From Oscillatoriales cyanobacterium (lineage in GTDB: Bacteria > Cyanobacteriota > Cyanobacteriia > CACIAM-69d), in NCBI GenBank assembly GCA_004292515.1, contig RDXB01000060.1, positions 1-64,000 on the forward strand: DNA of 64,000 nt, written 5' to 3'. Each line of letters begins with the position of its first letter. The first letter of the stretch is position 1. Position numbers and translations under genes: made by a program. Below the pieces are notes generated by a model that worked only from the letters and a program-made list of their open reading frames with translations, ran no database searches and had not been told where the DNA came from. Below are positions 7,840 through 16,941 of the stretch, piece by piece.

Positions 7840-9162
7840 ATGCCGATCGCGAAGAGCAACCTCGTTTTAGGCGCAACGGCCGCAACGGTCGCCGCTGTTA
7901 CCCTAACGGGCGCGGGCATCCATCTTTCGCAGGGTCACGCTTTCTTTCGAGAAAACCCGAGGGAAGTGATTGACGAAGTTTGGCAAATTGTCGATCGCCT
8001 CTACGTGGATGGCACGTTTAACCAAGTCGATTGGCAAGCGATTCGCCAAGACTATTTGAAGCGCGACTATGCCCAACCCGAAGCCGCCTACAAAGCGATT
8101 CGGGAAATGCTTGAAAAACTCGGCGATCCCTACACCCGCTTCATGGACCCCGACGAGTTTCGCAATATGCAAATCGACACCTCCGGCGAGCTGACCGGCG
8201 TGGGTTTGCAGTTGGGCGAAGACAAAAAAACCAAAGAACTGGTGGTGGTTTCTCCGATCGATGGTTCGCCAGCCGCCAAGGCCGGGATTTTGGCGAAGGA
8301 CAAGATCATCGAAATCGATGGCAAGTCCACTAAGGGGATGGATATCAACGCGGCGGTGAAGCTGATTCGCGGCCCGGTGGGAACCAAGGTGGTGTTGACC
8401 CTGCAACGGGGCGATCGCACCATGAGCTACACCCTAGAACGGGCCAAAATTGAGCTGCATTCGGTGACGTTTAGTGAGCGACCCAAGGACGGGGGCGCAC
8501 CGATCGGCTACATCCGCCTGACGCAATTCAGCGCCAATGCTGCCCCAGAAATGCGGGACGCGATCCAAAAGCTGGAAGCCAAAAATGTGTCGGGCTACGT
8601 GCTGGATTTGCGATCGAACCCCGGCGGCTTGCTCTATGCCAGCATTGAGATTGCGCGGATGTGGATGAACGAGGGGGCGATCGTCTCCACAGTCGATCGC
8701 AACGGCGAAACCGATCGCCAACAAACCAATCGATCGGCCCTCACCACCAAGCCCGTCGTGGTGTTGGTGGATAACGGCTCCGCCAGTGCCAGCGAAATTC
8801 TGTCAGGAGCCTTGCAAGACAACAAGCGCGCCATCATCATTGGCACCAAAACCTTTGGCAAAGGCTTGGTGCAGTCGGTACGCAGCTTGGGCGATGGTTC
8901 CGGCATGGCTGTCACCGTTGCGAAATACCTCACCCCCAACGGCCGTGACATCAACAAACACGGCATCGACCCCGACATCGAAGTGAAGCTGACCGACGAG
9001 CAGCGGGAATTCCTCGGGGAAAATCGCGACAAAATCGGCACCCTCGAAGATGCCCAGTACGCCAAGGCCCTAGAGGTGCTGCAAGGGGAAATCACTAAGG
9101 CGAATGGCACCAGGAGTGCAGCGGCTCCGGCTCCCAGTCCTCAATCGACAGAAACCCCGTAA
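7840..9162 (+). CDS. C-terminal processing peptidase, family S41
   Basis: 440 residues from ATG at 7840; the open frame continues upstream to 7519 but overlaps the GH3 gene in another frame. An N-terminal signal or anchor (about 8-30) precedes the domain LYVDGTFNQVDW, a PDZ domain (about 125-205, GVGLQLG to RGPVGTKV) and the protease core. The catalytic serine is in GSASASE (residue 316) and the lysine in TFGKG (residue 341), the 25-residue spacing known for CtpA-type proteases. Family members mature the D1 protein of photosystem II or process lumenal and periplasmic proteins. Which of CtpA, B or C this is cannot be fixed here. Confidence 0.9.
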   Translation: MPIAKSNLVLGATAATVAAVTLTGAGIHLSQGHAFFRENPREVIDEVWQIVDRLYVDGTFNQVDWQAIRQDYLKRDYAQPEAAYKAIREMLEKLGDPYTRFMDPDEFRNMQIDTSGELTGVGLQLGEDKKTKELVVVSPIDGSPAAKAGILAKDKIIEIDGKSTKGMDINAAVKLIRGPVGTKVVLTLQRGDRTMSYTLERAKIELHSVTFSERPKDGGAPIGYIRLTQFSANAAPEMRDAIQKLEAKNVSGYVLDLRSNPGGLLYASIEIARMWMNEGAIVSTVDRNGETDRQQTNRSALTTKPVVVLVDNGSASASEILSGALQDNKRAIIIGTKTFGKGLVQSVRSLGDGSGMAVTVAKYLTPNGRDINKHGIDPDIEVKLTDEQREFLGENRDKIGTLEDAQYAKALEVLQGEITKANGTRSAAAPAPSPQSTETP

Positions 9163-9172
9163 CGCAGAGTCC

Positions 9173-9397
9173 ATGACAACCCGTGCGATGCGTGCCAACG
9201 ACCCGGCAGAATTGGAAACTGGTTTCTATATCGTGCGGTGTGCGGACGATCGCTGCGAAATTGTGGCGATCGATCAGCTATCGATGCTCCTAGATCCCCA
9301 TCCCTCGGGCGATCGTTGGGGGCCCTATGCTGAACGCACCGAGGCGATCGCCAAGCGTGTTGGCTTGATTCGATCGGGTAAATGCCAACCCCAATAA
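9173..9397 (+). CDS. hypothetical protein, 74 residues
   Basis: A small soluble protein beginning MTTRAMRAND, with a compact central part (GFYIVRCADDRCEIVAIDQL) and a basic tail. It begins 10 bases after the protease stop, so it is probably co-transcribed with it. I do not recognise the family. The bias to HIP1-type codons and the sound spacing suggest a real gene. An upstream extension to 9104 in the same frame overlaps the protease gene and is not preferred. Confidence 0.6.
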   Translation: MTTRAMRANDPAELETGFYIVRCADDRCEIVAIDQLSMLLDPHPSGDRWGPYAERTEAIAKRVGLIRSGKCQPQ

Positions 9398-9531
9398 CCG
9401 ATCGCTTCATCGGGTCGGGACAGGCTCCCGGGCAATATGGAGGGGCGATCAGATGGATCGATCATCTAGATCGATCGCCAACGAGCCAAAAACCTTGATT
9501 CCAGCGTCACGAGATCGTGGGGGACAAGGGG

Positions 9532-9681
9532 CTTAGGGGGTGTCATCATTTGCTGGAATGAGTCTGAAATCGTCGATTTTCCACGCCTCAGTCGTCGCAA
9601 CAAGGGGCTTAAGCCCCTTGTTCCCCACGATTCGCTAACGGCAGCATCAGGCTTTCAGGCTAATTGATGACAGGCCCTAAG
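9532..9681 (+). mobile_element. 150-bp MITE-like element, family A
   Basis: The ends cttagggggtgtcatcatt (from 9532) and aattgatgacaggccctaag (to 9681) are imperfect inverted repeats. The centre is a perfect 20-bp palindrome at 9601-9620. A further inverted, partial copy of the same family (about 9673-9727) abuts its right end. It lies in the 370-base spacer between the 74-residue ORF and the small membrane protein gene; no gene is seen there. Confidence 0.7.
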
Positions 9682-9770
9682 CCCCTCGTGACGACCATTG
9701 AGGCCAGGGAAATCAACTGTTTCAGCGTCCCGACTGGCAACGATCGATCAACCCTAGGCTGCACCCACAA

Positions 9771-9944
9771 TCAGGCTTCATCCACAATGCGGAAACCCAA
9801 AATTCCCATGCCCACCACACCAACCAAGTAGCCCACCACCGCCAACATCGGACTCAACGCCCACAAAAAATGGGTCAGCGCGTAGAGCAGCGGCGTGAGC
9901 AACAGCAGCGACAGAAATATTTCTGGCAGTTTTAAGTAGTCCAT
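9771..9944 (-). CDS. small membrane protein, unknown function
   Basis: 57 residues from ATG at 9944 (MDYLKLPEIF), with two hydrophobic segments of about 18 residues each (LSLLLLTPLLYAL and MLAVVGYLVGVVGMGILGF). A 72-residue version from ATG at 9989 is possible. It stands alone between repeat-rich spacers. No family was recognised. The two-helix pattern and intact frame make a real gene plausible but not certain. Confidence 0.5.
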   Translation of the reverse strand: MDYLKLPEIFLSLLLLTPLLYALTHFLWALSPMLAVVGYLVGVVGMGILGFRIVDEA

Positions 9945-10819
9945 GGAAACCGCTCTATCCCAATCGAAAACTGAGCTTTCAGCAACCATTCACTGATCTG
10001 GATGCGCTGAATGCGTCGAATACGTTGAATACATTGGATGCGTTGGATACGTTGAATGCATCAATCGTGTTGGCGAGTTGTAGCTCGAAGCACTTCTCCA
10101 TACTTTCAATGCTCAATATAGCGCCTGTTGCTCGAAGCGCCCACTGGGTGATGGATCAGGGCGATCGCTCCCATCCATAACTGTCCTGGCCGGCCGCCAC
10201 ACACCCCCCCCAAACCAGAAACAAAGGCTGTGCCAGCCGCGTCATTGTCTCCATCATTCCCCCAGTGACTTGGCGGATTGATGGCTATTTCCAGCTGATC
10301 GACCCAAGGCAATCCTGTGGCATTCCCGAAAGAGGCTGGATGCACCGCCCCGATTGCACAGGGTCTCGACACAATGAATCTATGAATCTAGTTCGCGGGG
10401 GCTAGGACGGCGCTGGCAGCCACCAGCTCTCAGGTCTTCATCCACCCTTGAGCGATATCTAGCTCACAATCCGGCTCGCAGATTTGCCACGCCAACTCCG
10501 GCTGACAAACTCCGACTGACAAACTCCAACTAACAAACAAGGCCTAGGCAGGGCGATCGCGCTCTTACTAGAAATGCCGGATCTGCCTTGAACATTGGAC
10601 TAAATCAACAACAAGCAGCAACAAGCGGCGATCGCAATGTTCGTTTAGTTGAGTCTTGGTTGGCTTGGGTCGGGTTTAGTTAGGCTTGGCCGGCGATCGG
10701 GGGATTAGCATCAGGGAATTGGCAATCGTCAGCCGATCGTTGAGCCTTCCGGCCACCCTTTACGTCCATTCCTGTCGATCGTCACGCATTCACCATCCCA
10801 CCATCCCGAGGTATCGATC
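9945..10819. other. 875-base repeat-bearing intergenic region upstream of the RTX gene
   Basis: Contains a 9-bp tandem array (10000-10062) and 14-bp repeats of the type gacaaactccgact (about 10502-10531). No convincing gene: an 88-codon frame at 10106-10372 (minus) has no family features. Promoter elements for the RTX gene should lie in the last 150 bases, but none is clear. Confidence 0.55.
10000..10062. repeat. seven tandem 9-bp repeats
   Basis: Units of the form G(G/A)AT(G/A)C(G/A)(T/C)(T/C), for example gaatacgtt, run head to tail seven times from 10000 to 10062 with drift between copies. Confidence 0.85.
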
Positions 10820-12076
10820 ATGCCTACCGCATCTGCACTGGGAACCCTAAATGCCGCTGATGCCAACAACAGCGGCCTCTATGCCCTCCGCACCGTCCCC
10901 TTTCAGGAATACACCGTCACGGGCTTAACGGCTGGTTCCACCCAAATCGTGGTGTCGGCCAACGCCAGCAGCCTAGACCCCTACCTGCAAATTTTCCGTC
11001 GCAACGGCACGACCCTCAGCCTCGTTGCCGATAACTACGATTCCAGTGCCACCAACAAGAACGCCCTGGTACAGTTCGTGGCCGAAGCAGGCGCGCAGTA
11101 TGTGGTGCGGATTGCCCGCAGCAGCGCCGATGCCGGTGGTTTTAACCTGCAAGTCACCAATGATGCCGTGGCGGCGATCGCTGGGCCCACCGCGATCGGG
11201 ACAGCGGACGTGACCACTGGCGACATCACCAGTCAAAACCTGAGCTTCCCAACCTTCCCCAACCCCGCCGAACTAGCTTCCGACAACGGCATTCCCACCG
11301 GCCCCTCCACCTCAAGAGACGAATTATCGGGCCTGCCGCTGTTTTACTTGACGGACAGTGGCGACAACACCAATCTAGGTGTGCGGGTCGAAACCAAAGG
11401 CTTCTTTGTGTCGGGCTTGAATGGCAACGACACCATTACAGGTTCGTCCGACAATGACTTCTTCAACGGCAACAAGGGCAATGATGTGTTGGCCGGTGGC
11501 GATGGTGTGGATCAAATTCGCGGCGGTCGGGATTCCGACAGCATCGATGGCGGTGCGGGCAATGAAATCATCCTCAACGGCAACAATGGCAACGACCTCG
11601 TGCGCGGTGGCGAAGGCAACGACACGGTGAATGGCGGCCGGGATTCTGACATTCTGTTTGGGGATAATGGCGACGATTTCCTATCCGGCGATTTTGGTCA
11701 AGACATTTTGACGGGGGGCGCGGGGGCTGATTCCTTTGTGTTGCGGGCCGATCGCGATGCGGCATCGGGCTTGACCAACACGGCCACCAATGCCAACCAA
11801 GCCGATATCATCACTGACTTTGTGCTGGGAACCGACAAGATTCGGCTAAACACCAGTGATGGTCTGACCCTCGAAAAGTTGACCTTTGAGTTTGTGGCAC
11901 TGAATGCAGCCACGGCTGTAACCGATGCGGGGGCCTTGTCTACCACTGGGGTGAAGACTGGCACGGCGATCAAGGTGAATGATGCCACTTCGGCTGCCAA
12001 TGGTCAGTATTTGGGTGTGGTGTTGGGGGTACTGCCGGGGACGTTGAATCAAGCGACGAATTTTACGGTGGCGTAG
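10820..12076 (+). CDS. RTX-type calcium-binding secreted protein with PPC-like domain
   Basis: 418 residues. The N-terminal 120 residues (YTVTGLTAGSTQIVVSANAS through YVVRIARSS) resemble a bacterial pre-peptidase C-terminal (PPC) beta domain. From about residue 195 to 300 there are glycine/aspartate nonapeptide repeats such as GGDGVDQIR, GGEGNDTVN and GGAGADSFV that bind calcium in a parallel beta roll. The C-terminal 90 residues (ITDFVLGTDKIRL) are the region usually read by type I secretion systems. There is no N-terminal signal peptide. No catalytic domain is seen, so it may be an adhesin or surface-layer-type protein. No ABC exporter genes are near. Confidence 0.85.
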   Translation: MPTASALGTLNAADANNSGLYALRTVPFQEYTVTGLTAGSTQIVVSANASSLDPYLQIFRRNGTTLSLVADNYDSSATNKNALVQFVAEAGAQYVVRIARSSADAGGFNLQVTNDAVAAIAGPTAIGTADVTTGDITSQNLSFPTFPNPAELASDNGIPTGPSTSRDELSGLPLFYLTDSGDNTNLGVRVETKGFFVSGLNGNDTITGSSDNDFFNGNKGNDVLAGGDGVDQIRGGRDSDSIDGGAGNEIILNGNNGNDLVRGGEGNDTVNGGRDSDILFGDNGDDFLSGDFGQDILTGGAGADSFVLRADRDAASGLTNTATNANQADIITDFVLGTDKIRLNTSDGLTLEKLTFEFVALNAATAVTDAGALSTTGVKTGTAIKVNDATSAANGQYLGVVLGVLPGTLNQATNFTVA

Positions 12077-12661
12077 GTGCTGGATTGGGCCCTAGGGCCC
12101 GATCGTGCTCACCAAGCAAACTAAACCAAACTAAACCAAAGCGGCCGATCGCCTTCAGGGACGATCGACCGCTTGCTAGTGGTTGGTAGACTTCTTGCGG
12201 GAATCAGCCAACAAGTCCTCATCCCCCGGCCCCTTTGCCCCTCTTGGGAGGAGGGAAGCCGGAAATTGGGGTTTTTCAAGGATTGCATTTCGGGTTTGCA
12301 AGTTCTCCCCACTAGGTCGGGAGAGAGATTTAGGATGAGGGTCTGGACGGATGCAAGTGATGCAAGAGGTCTGGCGGTTGCTGACCAAGGGTTGGTGTTG
12401 ATTTTGTGGGCTACCCAGCGCGATTGAGTTGAATTTGATATAACTGCATTTAGGACGTTGGTGACCCAGAGGATTGGGAAACGGCAGGCTGTTTACGTCA
12501 ACCGAGCCAGCGATATGTCTCTGGGGCATCGGTATCTGGGTAATCTTTTAAGCTAATCAGCGAATAGAGCTTGATCCACCGATTTTCGCAATATTTTCTC
12601 TAGATATCGTCTGTTTCGTCTACGTTCCTGCGTTTTTTCACCCCTGTTTAGGAACTGAGTT
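12077..12661. other. 585-base spacer after the RTX gene
   Basis: Holds the hairpin at 12139-12174 and a segment (about 12320-12360, gagagatttaggatgaggg) whose reverse complement recurs inside the 30021-30245 element. No supported gene was found. Confidence 0.5.
12139..12174 (+). terminator. probable terminator hairpin of the RTX gene
   Basis: aagcggccgatcg and cgatcgaccgctt pair over 13 positions with one mismatch around a 10-base loop. It is 63 bases beyond the stop codon. There is no run of T, so termination by this hairpin is only likely. A repeat of actaaaccaa precedes it. Confidence 0.5.
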
Positions 12662-12940
12662 GTGACTATTTTGAGTCCCGAGCAAGTCCAAGAGCGCCTC
12701 CAGGCAATCCCCCACTGGACCTTGGAGGGCAAGACCATTACCTGCGATCGCCGTTTTGAAAATTTTATTGATGCGATTCAGTTTGTTAATCAGTTGGTGG
12801 AACCGGCCGAAGCGGCGAGCCATCACCCTGACCTGGCCATTAGCTACAACCGGGTCACGATTACCCTCACCACCCACGATGCGGGCGGTTTAACGGCGAA
12901 GGATTTTGACCTAGCAGCCACGATTGATCGATTGGGTTAG
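12662..12940 (+). CDS. pterin-4a-carbinolamine dehydratase
   Basis: 92 residues with GTG start at 12662. The core motif EAASHHPDLAISYNRVTITLTTHDAGGLT near residues 56-84 carries the paired histidines and the downstream histidine of the active site. The family dehydrates 4a-hydroxytetrahydropterins; in cyanobacteria without phenylalanine hydroxylase its role may instead concern pterin or molybdopterin chemistry or a transcription co-factor function. It is not linked to other pterin genes here. The length is typical. Confidence 0.9.
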   Translation: MTILSPEQVQERLQAIPHWTLEGKTITCDRRFENFIDAIQFVNQLVEPAEAASHHPDLAISYNRVTITLTTHDAGGLTAKDFDLAATIDRLG

Positions 12941-12970
12941 CGACCTCACCCCAACCCCTGAGCGATCGTC

Positions 12971-14902
12971 TTGGTATTCTGTCTACCACCCATGCTCAGG
13001 ATGCTGGGTTGTATGGGGTTTGGGGGGTTCCTGGCCCATTGCGATCGCCCCATTCTCCCAAGCTGCCCCCCCGAGCTGCCCCTTAAGTTGCTAGTGTTGT
13101 TGCCCGCACACAACCAGCCCGTTGCAGCCGTCCAGTCCAGCGCGAGACCGGTTGCACCATCCCCCGTACCGCGTTTTACCCCTGCATCCTCCCTGGCGAG
13201 TAGACCCGTGAATTCAGTTTCGATTTGGGGCGAACGGGACTTTTTGCAAGAGGCTGCCAGCCAAGCCTCTCTGGTTGAAGAGTTATTGGCGATCGGCACT
13301 GCTCTGTCTGCTGTTAGTGACCTAGACGAACTGCTGACCCTGATTTTGACCACCTGCCGCGAACTGACCTGGAGCGACGCTGGCAGTATCTACTTAATCG
13401 ATCGCAGTGACGACACCCCCAAACTCGTCTTCAAAGTGGCCCAAAACGCCTCGCAGCCCAACGCCTCTTTTCGGGAATTTGCGATGCCCCTGGCCCGGCG
13501 GAGTCTGGCCGGCTATGTGGCCCTCACGGGCAAGTGCCTGAGCATTCCCGATGCTTACTGTTTGCCGGCCGGTGCGCCTTACCAGTTCAATCACAGCTTT
13601 GACAGTGGGTTTGCCTATCGCACCCGATCGGTGTTGGTGCTGCCCATGCAAAACCTGAATGGTGAAACAATCGGCGTACTCCAGTTAATTAACCGCAAGG
13701 TGCATCCCCACGTGATTGTGGATGCTTGGAACGCGATGGACTCCACCCGCCCCTACACCGAGTGGGAAGAGCGGGTGGTGCAGGCCCTGGCGAGCTTGGC
13801 GGCCATTTCGATCGAGCGCAGTCATCTCCAAGAAAATATCGAAGCCCTATTTGAGGGGTTTGTGCGGGCGGCTGTTCAGGCGATCGAGTCGCGCGATCCT
13901 TGCACCTCGGGCCATTCCGAGCGCGTAGCCACCCTGTCCGTGCGGTTGTGCGAAGTCATCAACGACACCGACTCTGGCCCCCTCGCCACTGCTTACTTCA
14001 CCCCTCGCCAAATCCAAGAAATTCGCTATGCCAGCTTGCTCCACGACTTTGGCAAGGTCTGTGTGCCCGAGTCGGTGTTGATCAAGCGCAAAAAGTTGTA
14101 TCCCGATCAGCTGGAAATTATCCGCCACCGCTTTGCTTTGGCACGCCGCACCTTGGAACTGGACTGTTTGCAGGTCAAATATCACTACCAAATCGACCAT
14201 GGAGGCCGGCGCGGATCGGAGGGGAGTTCCTATCTACACAACAGTGCCTATGTGGCTGATCCCCTCCACCGACTGGATGAGGAGCTGGGCGCGGCGATCG
14301 AAGAACTCGATCGCTATTGGCACCTGCTGCTGGTGGCCAATGAACCCCATGTGCTCGAAGCTGAACCCTTGGCCCAATTGCAGGAGCTGGCTAGTTACAC
14401 CTACCGCGACGTTGATGGCCAACAAAAGCCCCTAGTCACGGCGGACGAAATCGAGCAGTTGACAATTCCGCGCGGGACATTGACTGGTCATGAGCGCCAG
14501 GCCATGCAGTCCCATGTAACCCACACCTACAGCTTTTTGAAGCGAATTCCCTGGACAACCCATTTGCGTCATGTGCCAGAGTTTGCCTATGCCCACCATG
14601 AAAAGCTGGATGGCTCTGGTTATCCAAGGGGCTTGCAGGGCACGGAAATCCCCCTGCAAACGCGAATCATGGCCGTAGCTGATATCTACGATGCCTTGAC
14701 AGCAGCCGATCGCCCCTACAAGCGATCGATTTCGCCCAGTGCCGCCTTGAATATCCTGCGACAGGAAGCCGAACTGAATAAGCTCGATTCGCTGCTAGTG
14801 CAGTTGTTTGAACAGCAAGGGGTGTACCGGGTCATTGGCCATGTGCTCGATCAGCAACTGCTGCGGCCCCAGTCGGCCCTCGACAGCACCTTTTGGGGAT
14901 GA
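12971..14902 (+). CDS. GAF/HD-GYP domain phosphohydrolase (putative c-di-GMP phosphodiesterase)
   Basis: Up to 643 residues; the first 75 or so are low-complexity, and a GTG near 13208 is another possible start. A GAF domain spans about 110-275 (LDELLTLILTTCRELTWSDAG to IGVLQLINRK). The HD-GYP domain has SGHSERVA near 314, the metal pair HDFGK near 358 and HHEKLDGSGYP near 541. Between the HD and GYP parts lie about 120 extra residues with charged and proline content, larger than in classic HD-GYP proteins. Known members hydrolyse cyclic di-GMP. The ligand of the GAF domain is unknown. Confidence 0.88.
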   Translation: MVFCLPPMLRMLGCMGFGGFLAHCDRPILPSCPPELPLKLLVLLPAHNQPVAAVQSSARPVAPSPVPRFTPASSLASRPVNSVSIWGERDFLQEAASQASLVEELLAIGTALSAVSDLDELLTLILTTCRELTWSDAGSIYLIDRSDDTPKLVFKVAQNASQPNASFREFAMPLARRSLAGYVALTGKCLSIPDAYCLPAGAPYQFNHSFDSGFAYRTRSVLVLPMQNLNGETIGVLQLINRKVHPHVIVDAWNAMDSTRPYTEWEERVVQALASLAAISIERSHLQENIEALFEGFVRAAVQAIESRDPCTSGHSERVATLSVRLCEVINDTDSGPLATAYFTPRQIQEIRYASLLHDFGKVCVPESVLIKRKKLYPDQLEIIRHRFALARRTLELDCLQVKYHYQIDHGGRRGSEGSSYLHNSAYVADPLHRLDEELGAAIEELDRYWHLLLVANEPHVLEAEPLAQLQELASYTYRDVDGQQKPLVTADEIEQLTIPRGTLTGHERQAMQSHVTHTYSFLKRIPWTTHLRHVPEFAYAHHEKLDGSGYPRGLQGTEIPLQTRIMAVADIYDALTAADRPYKRSISPSAALNILRQEAELNKLDSLLVQLFEQQGVYRVIGHVLDQQLLRPQSALDSTFWG

Positions 14903-15225
14903 TCGGCCAGGGAGACTCTCAACGCCCAACTGGGCAATCGTCAGGATTTGACGAAATTTGACCAGTGCCCATCTCGATCGCCGTGATCGAGCGCTGGTGG
15001 GTTGGGTCATTCGCGATCGGCGGACCCTGGGGCGATTTGGGCTGGGGAGCAACGGCGATCGCTAGGGATCCAGGAGCGATCACCCCAGCACCCCCCGAGA
15101 TTTTCAACACCGGTCACCAGTTTTCAGTGGTACTGTATAAACTAGGTAGATGGGAAAACCTTGCCAATCGGTTACTCACGGTTTGCACGCCATCTCCCAG
15201 ACAGGTGTGAGGATAGGAGAGCGCA
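14903..15225. other. 323-base spacer with the leader of the porin gene
   Basis: No gene is seen. It contains HIP1 octamers and, near its 3' end, the proposed porin promoter. Confidence 0.5.
15113..15141 (+). promoter_or_regulatory. candidate promoter of the porin gene
   Basis: A good -10 hexamer, tataaa at 15136-15141, is followed by about 75 bases of leader. The -35 region around 15113-15118 is weak, as is common in cyanobacteria. The gene is preceded by gaggataggagag, an ample ribosome binding region. Confidence 0.45.
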
Positions 15226-16941
15226 ATGTCAAATTCAATTTGGAAAGCCTTGCTGGCTAGCCCGGCAATCTTGGGCGCTGCCATTTTCGTGGCCTCGCCG
15301 GCTTCAGCACAACAAGTTTCTTCGACCACTGTGCCTTCGGTGAACGCGCTGGAAAGCGACGCAAACCCGGATGCAGTCAGCAACCTCGACCAGATCAACC
15401 AGTACGGTCGTGAAGGTCGCGGTCGTCGCGCCAACAGCGCCGAGCAAGTGACCTCGGTCTCGCAGCTGTCCGACGTGCAACCCACCGATTGGGCCTTCCA
15501 GGCGCTGCAATCGTTGGTTGAGCGCTACGGCTGCATCGCGGGCTACCCCGATGGCACCTACAAGGGCAACCGGGCGATGACTCGCTACGAGTTCGCCGCT
15601 GGCTTGAATGCTTGCCTCGATCGCATTCAAGAACTGCTGATCACCAACGTCGCTGACTACGCTACCAAGGCTGATCTTGAAGTCCTCAAGAAATTGCAGG
15701 ACATGTTCAAGACCGAGTTGGCAGCCCTGCGCGGTCGTGTGGATACCCTGGAAGGTCGCATTTCCTACCTGGAGAAAACCCAGTTCTCCACCACCACCAA
15801 GCTGACCGGGGAAGCCATCATGATGTTGGCGGGTGCGACCTCGGCTGATTTTGAAGATCTGGGCGACATCGGCATCGGCGACAGCGATGACAACCAAGTT
15901 GTCTTCCAGCAACGGGTTCGCTTGAACTTCAACACCAGCTTCAGCGGCGATGATCTGTTGATCACCCGCCTGCAAGTGGGTAACTCCCAGGGCTTCAACG
16001 GCGTAGCCGGTGAAACGACCCTGACCAACCAAGTGTTTGGCGACAGCGGCAACCGCTTTGGCTTGGACACGCTGCAATACCAATTCCCGATCGGGGGTGG
16101 CAAGGGCCGCGTTTACCTGACCGCCAACGCTGGTGTGTGGGACGACATCTCCAACACCCTGAACCCCTACTTTGAAGACTACGACGGCGGGCGCGGCTCC
16201 CTGAGCGCCTTTGCGCAACGCAGCCCAATCTACCGTCTGGGCGGTGGCGCTGGGATCGGCATGAAGTATGACTTCAGCGACAACTGGCAACTGTCAGTTG
16301 GTTATTTGGCCGGCGAAGCCGCTGACCCCAGAAGTGGCGACGGCGTTGGTCAAGGCGGTCTGTTTGACGGTCAATTCTCGGCATTGGCCCAGTTGACCTA
16401 CACCAACGATGCCAAGACCTTTGGTTTGGGTCTGACCTACAACTACTCCTACTTTGGCGAAGGCGAGTTTGGCTTCGACAACGCAGGTTTCGCAAGCGGC
16501 TTCACCGGTACGGTGGCGGCTAACGTCCTGCCCCAACAGGATGCTGTGGGTGCTAACTCGATCGGTCTGCAAGGCTACTACCAGTTCAGCCCCAAATTTG
16601 CCCTGACCGGCTTTGTGGGCTACACCGGCGTTGACTCGAAGACCGACGACGACTTCGAGAATGCCGACATCTGGTATTACGCCTTGGGCTTCGCGCTGCC
16701 TGACCTCGGCAAGGAAGGCAGCTTGGGCGGTATCTTCGTGGGTGCTCAACCCTACGTGACCAGCATCGATGATGACGATGTGGACACCGATGTGCCCCTG
16801 CAAGTGGAAGCTTTCTACAAGTACGCCATCAACGACTGGATCTCGATCACCCCTGGGGTGATCTGGCAGATCAACCCAAACCAAAGCTCTGAAAACGACG
16901 ATGTGATCATCGGTACGCTACGCACGACCTTTGTGTTCTAA
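15226..16941 (+). CDS. outer-membrane porin, SLH domain, iron uptake porin family (SomA/Slr1841-like)
   Basis: 571 residues. The signal peptide is cut near residue 28 (ASPASA-QQ). A single SLH domain follows (about 85-145: LSDVQPTDWAFQALQSL, then RYGCIAGYPDGTY) and binds pyruvylated wall polymer. Next are a short coiled coil (about 160-185) and a large OprB-type beta barrel ending in a phenylalanine (TLRTTFVF), the usual outer-membrane assembly signal. These are the dominant outer-membrane proteins of cyanobacteria and pass small ions, including inorganic iron. Asp/Gly-rich codon use suggests high expression. Confidence 0.93.
   Translation: MSNSIWKALLASPAILGAAIFVASPASAQQVSSTTVPSVNALESDANPDAVSNLDQINQYGREGRGRRANSAEQVTSVSQLSDVQPTDWAFQALQSLVERYGCIAGYPDGTYKGNRAMTRYEFAAGLNACLDRIQELLITNVADYATKADLEVLKKLQDMFKTELAALRGRVDTLEGRISYLEKTQFSTTTKLTGEAIMMLAGATSADFEDLGDIGIGDSDDNQVVFQQRVRLNFNTSFSGDDLLITRLQVGNSQGFNGVAGETTLTNQVFGDSGNRFGLDTLQYQFPIGGGKGRVYLTANAGVWDDISNTLNPYFEDYDGGRGSLSAFAQRSPIYRLGGGAGIGMKYDFSDNWQLSVGYLAGEAADPRSGDGVGQGGLFDGQFSALAQLTYTNDAKTFGLGLTYNYSYFGEGEFGFDNAGFASGFTGTVAANVLPQQDAVGANSIGLQGYYQFSPKFALTGFVGYTGVDSKTDDDFENADIWYYALGFALPDLGKEGSLGGIFVGAQPYVTSIDDDDVDTDVPLQVEAFYKYAINDWISITPGVIWQINPNQSSENDDVIIGTLRTTFVF

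Noticed and set aside
10106-10372. 88-codon open frame on the minus strand
   Set aside because: No recognisable domain, no ribosome binding site of note, and it lies in a repeat-bearing spacer. It is open by composition.
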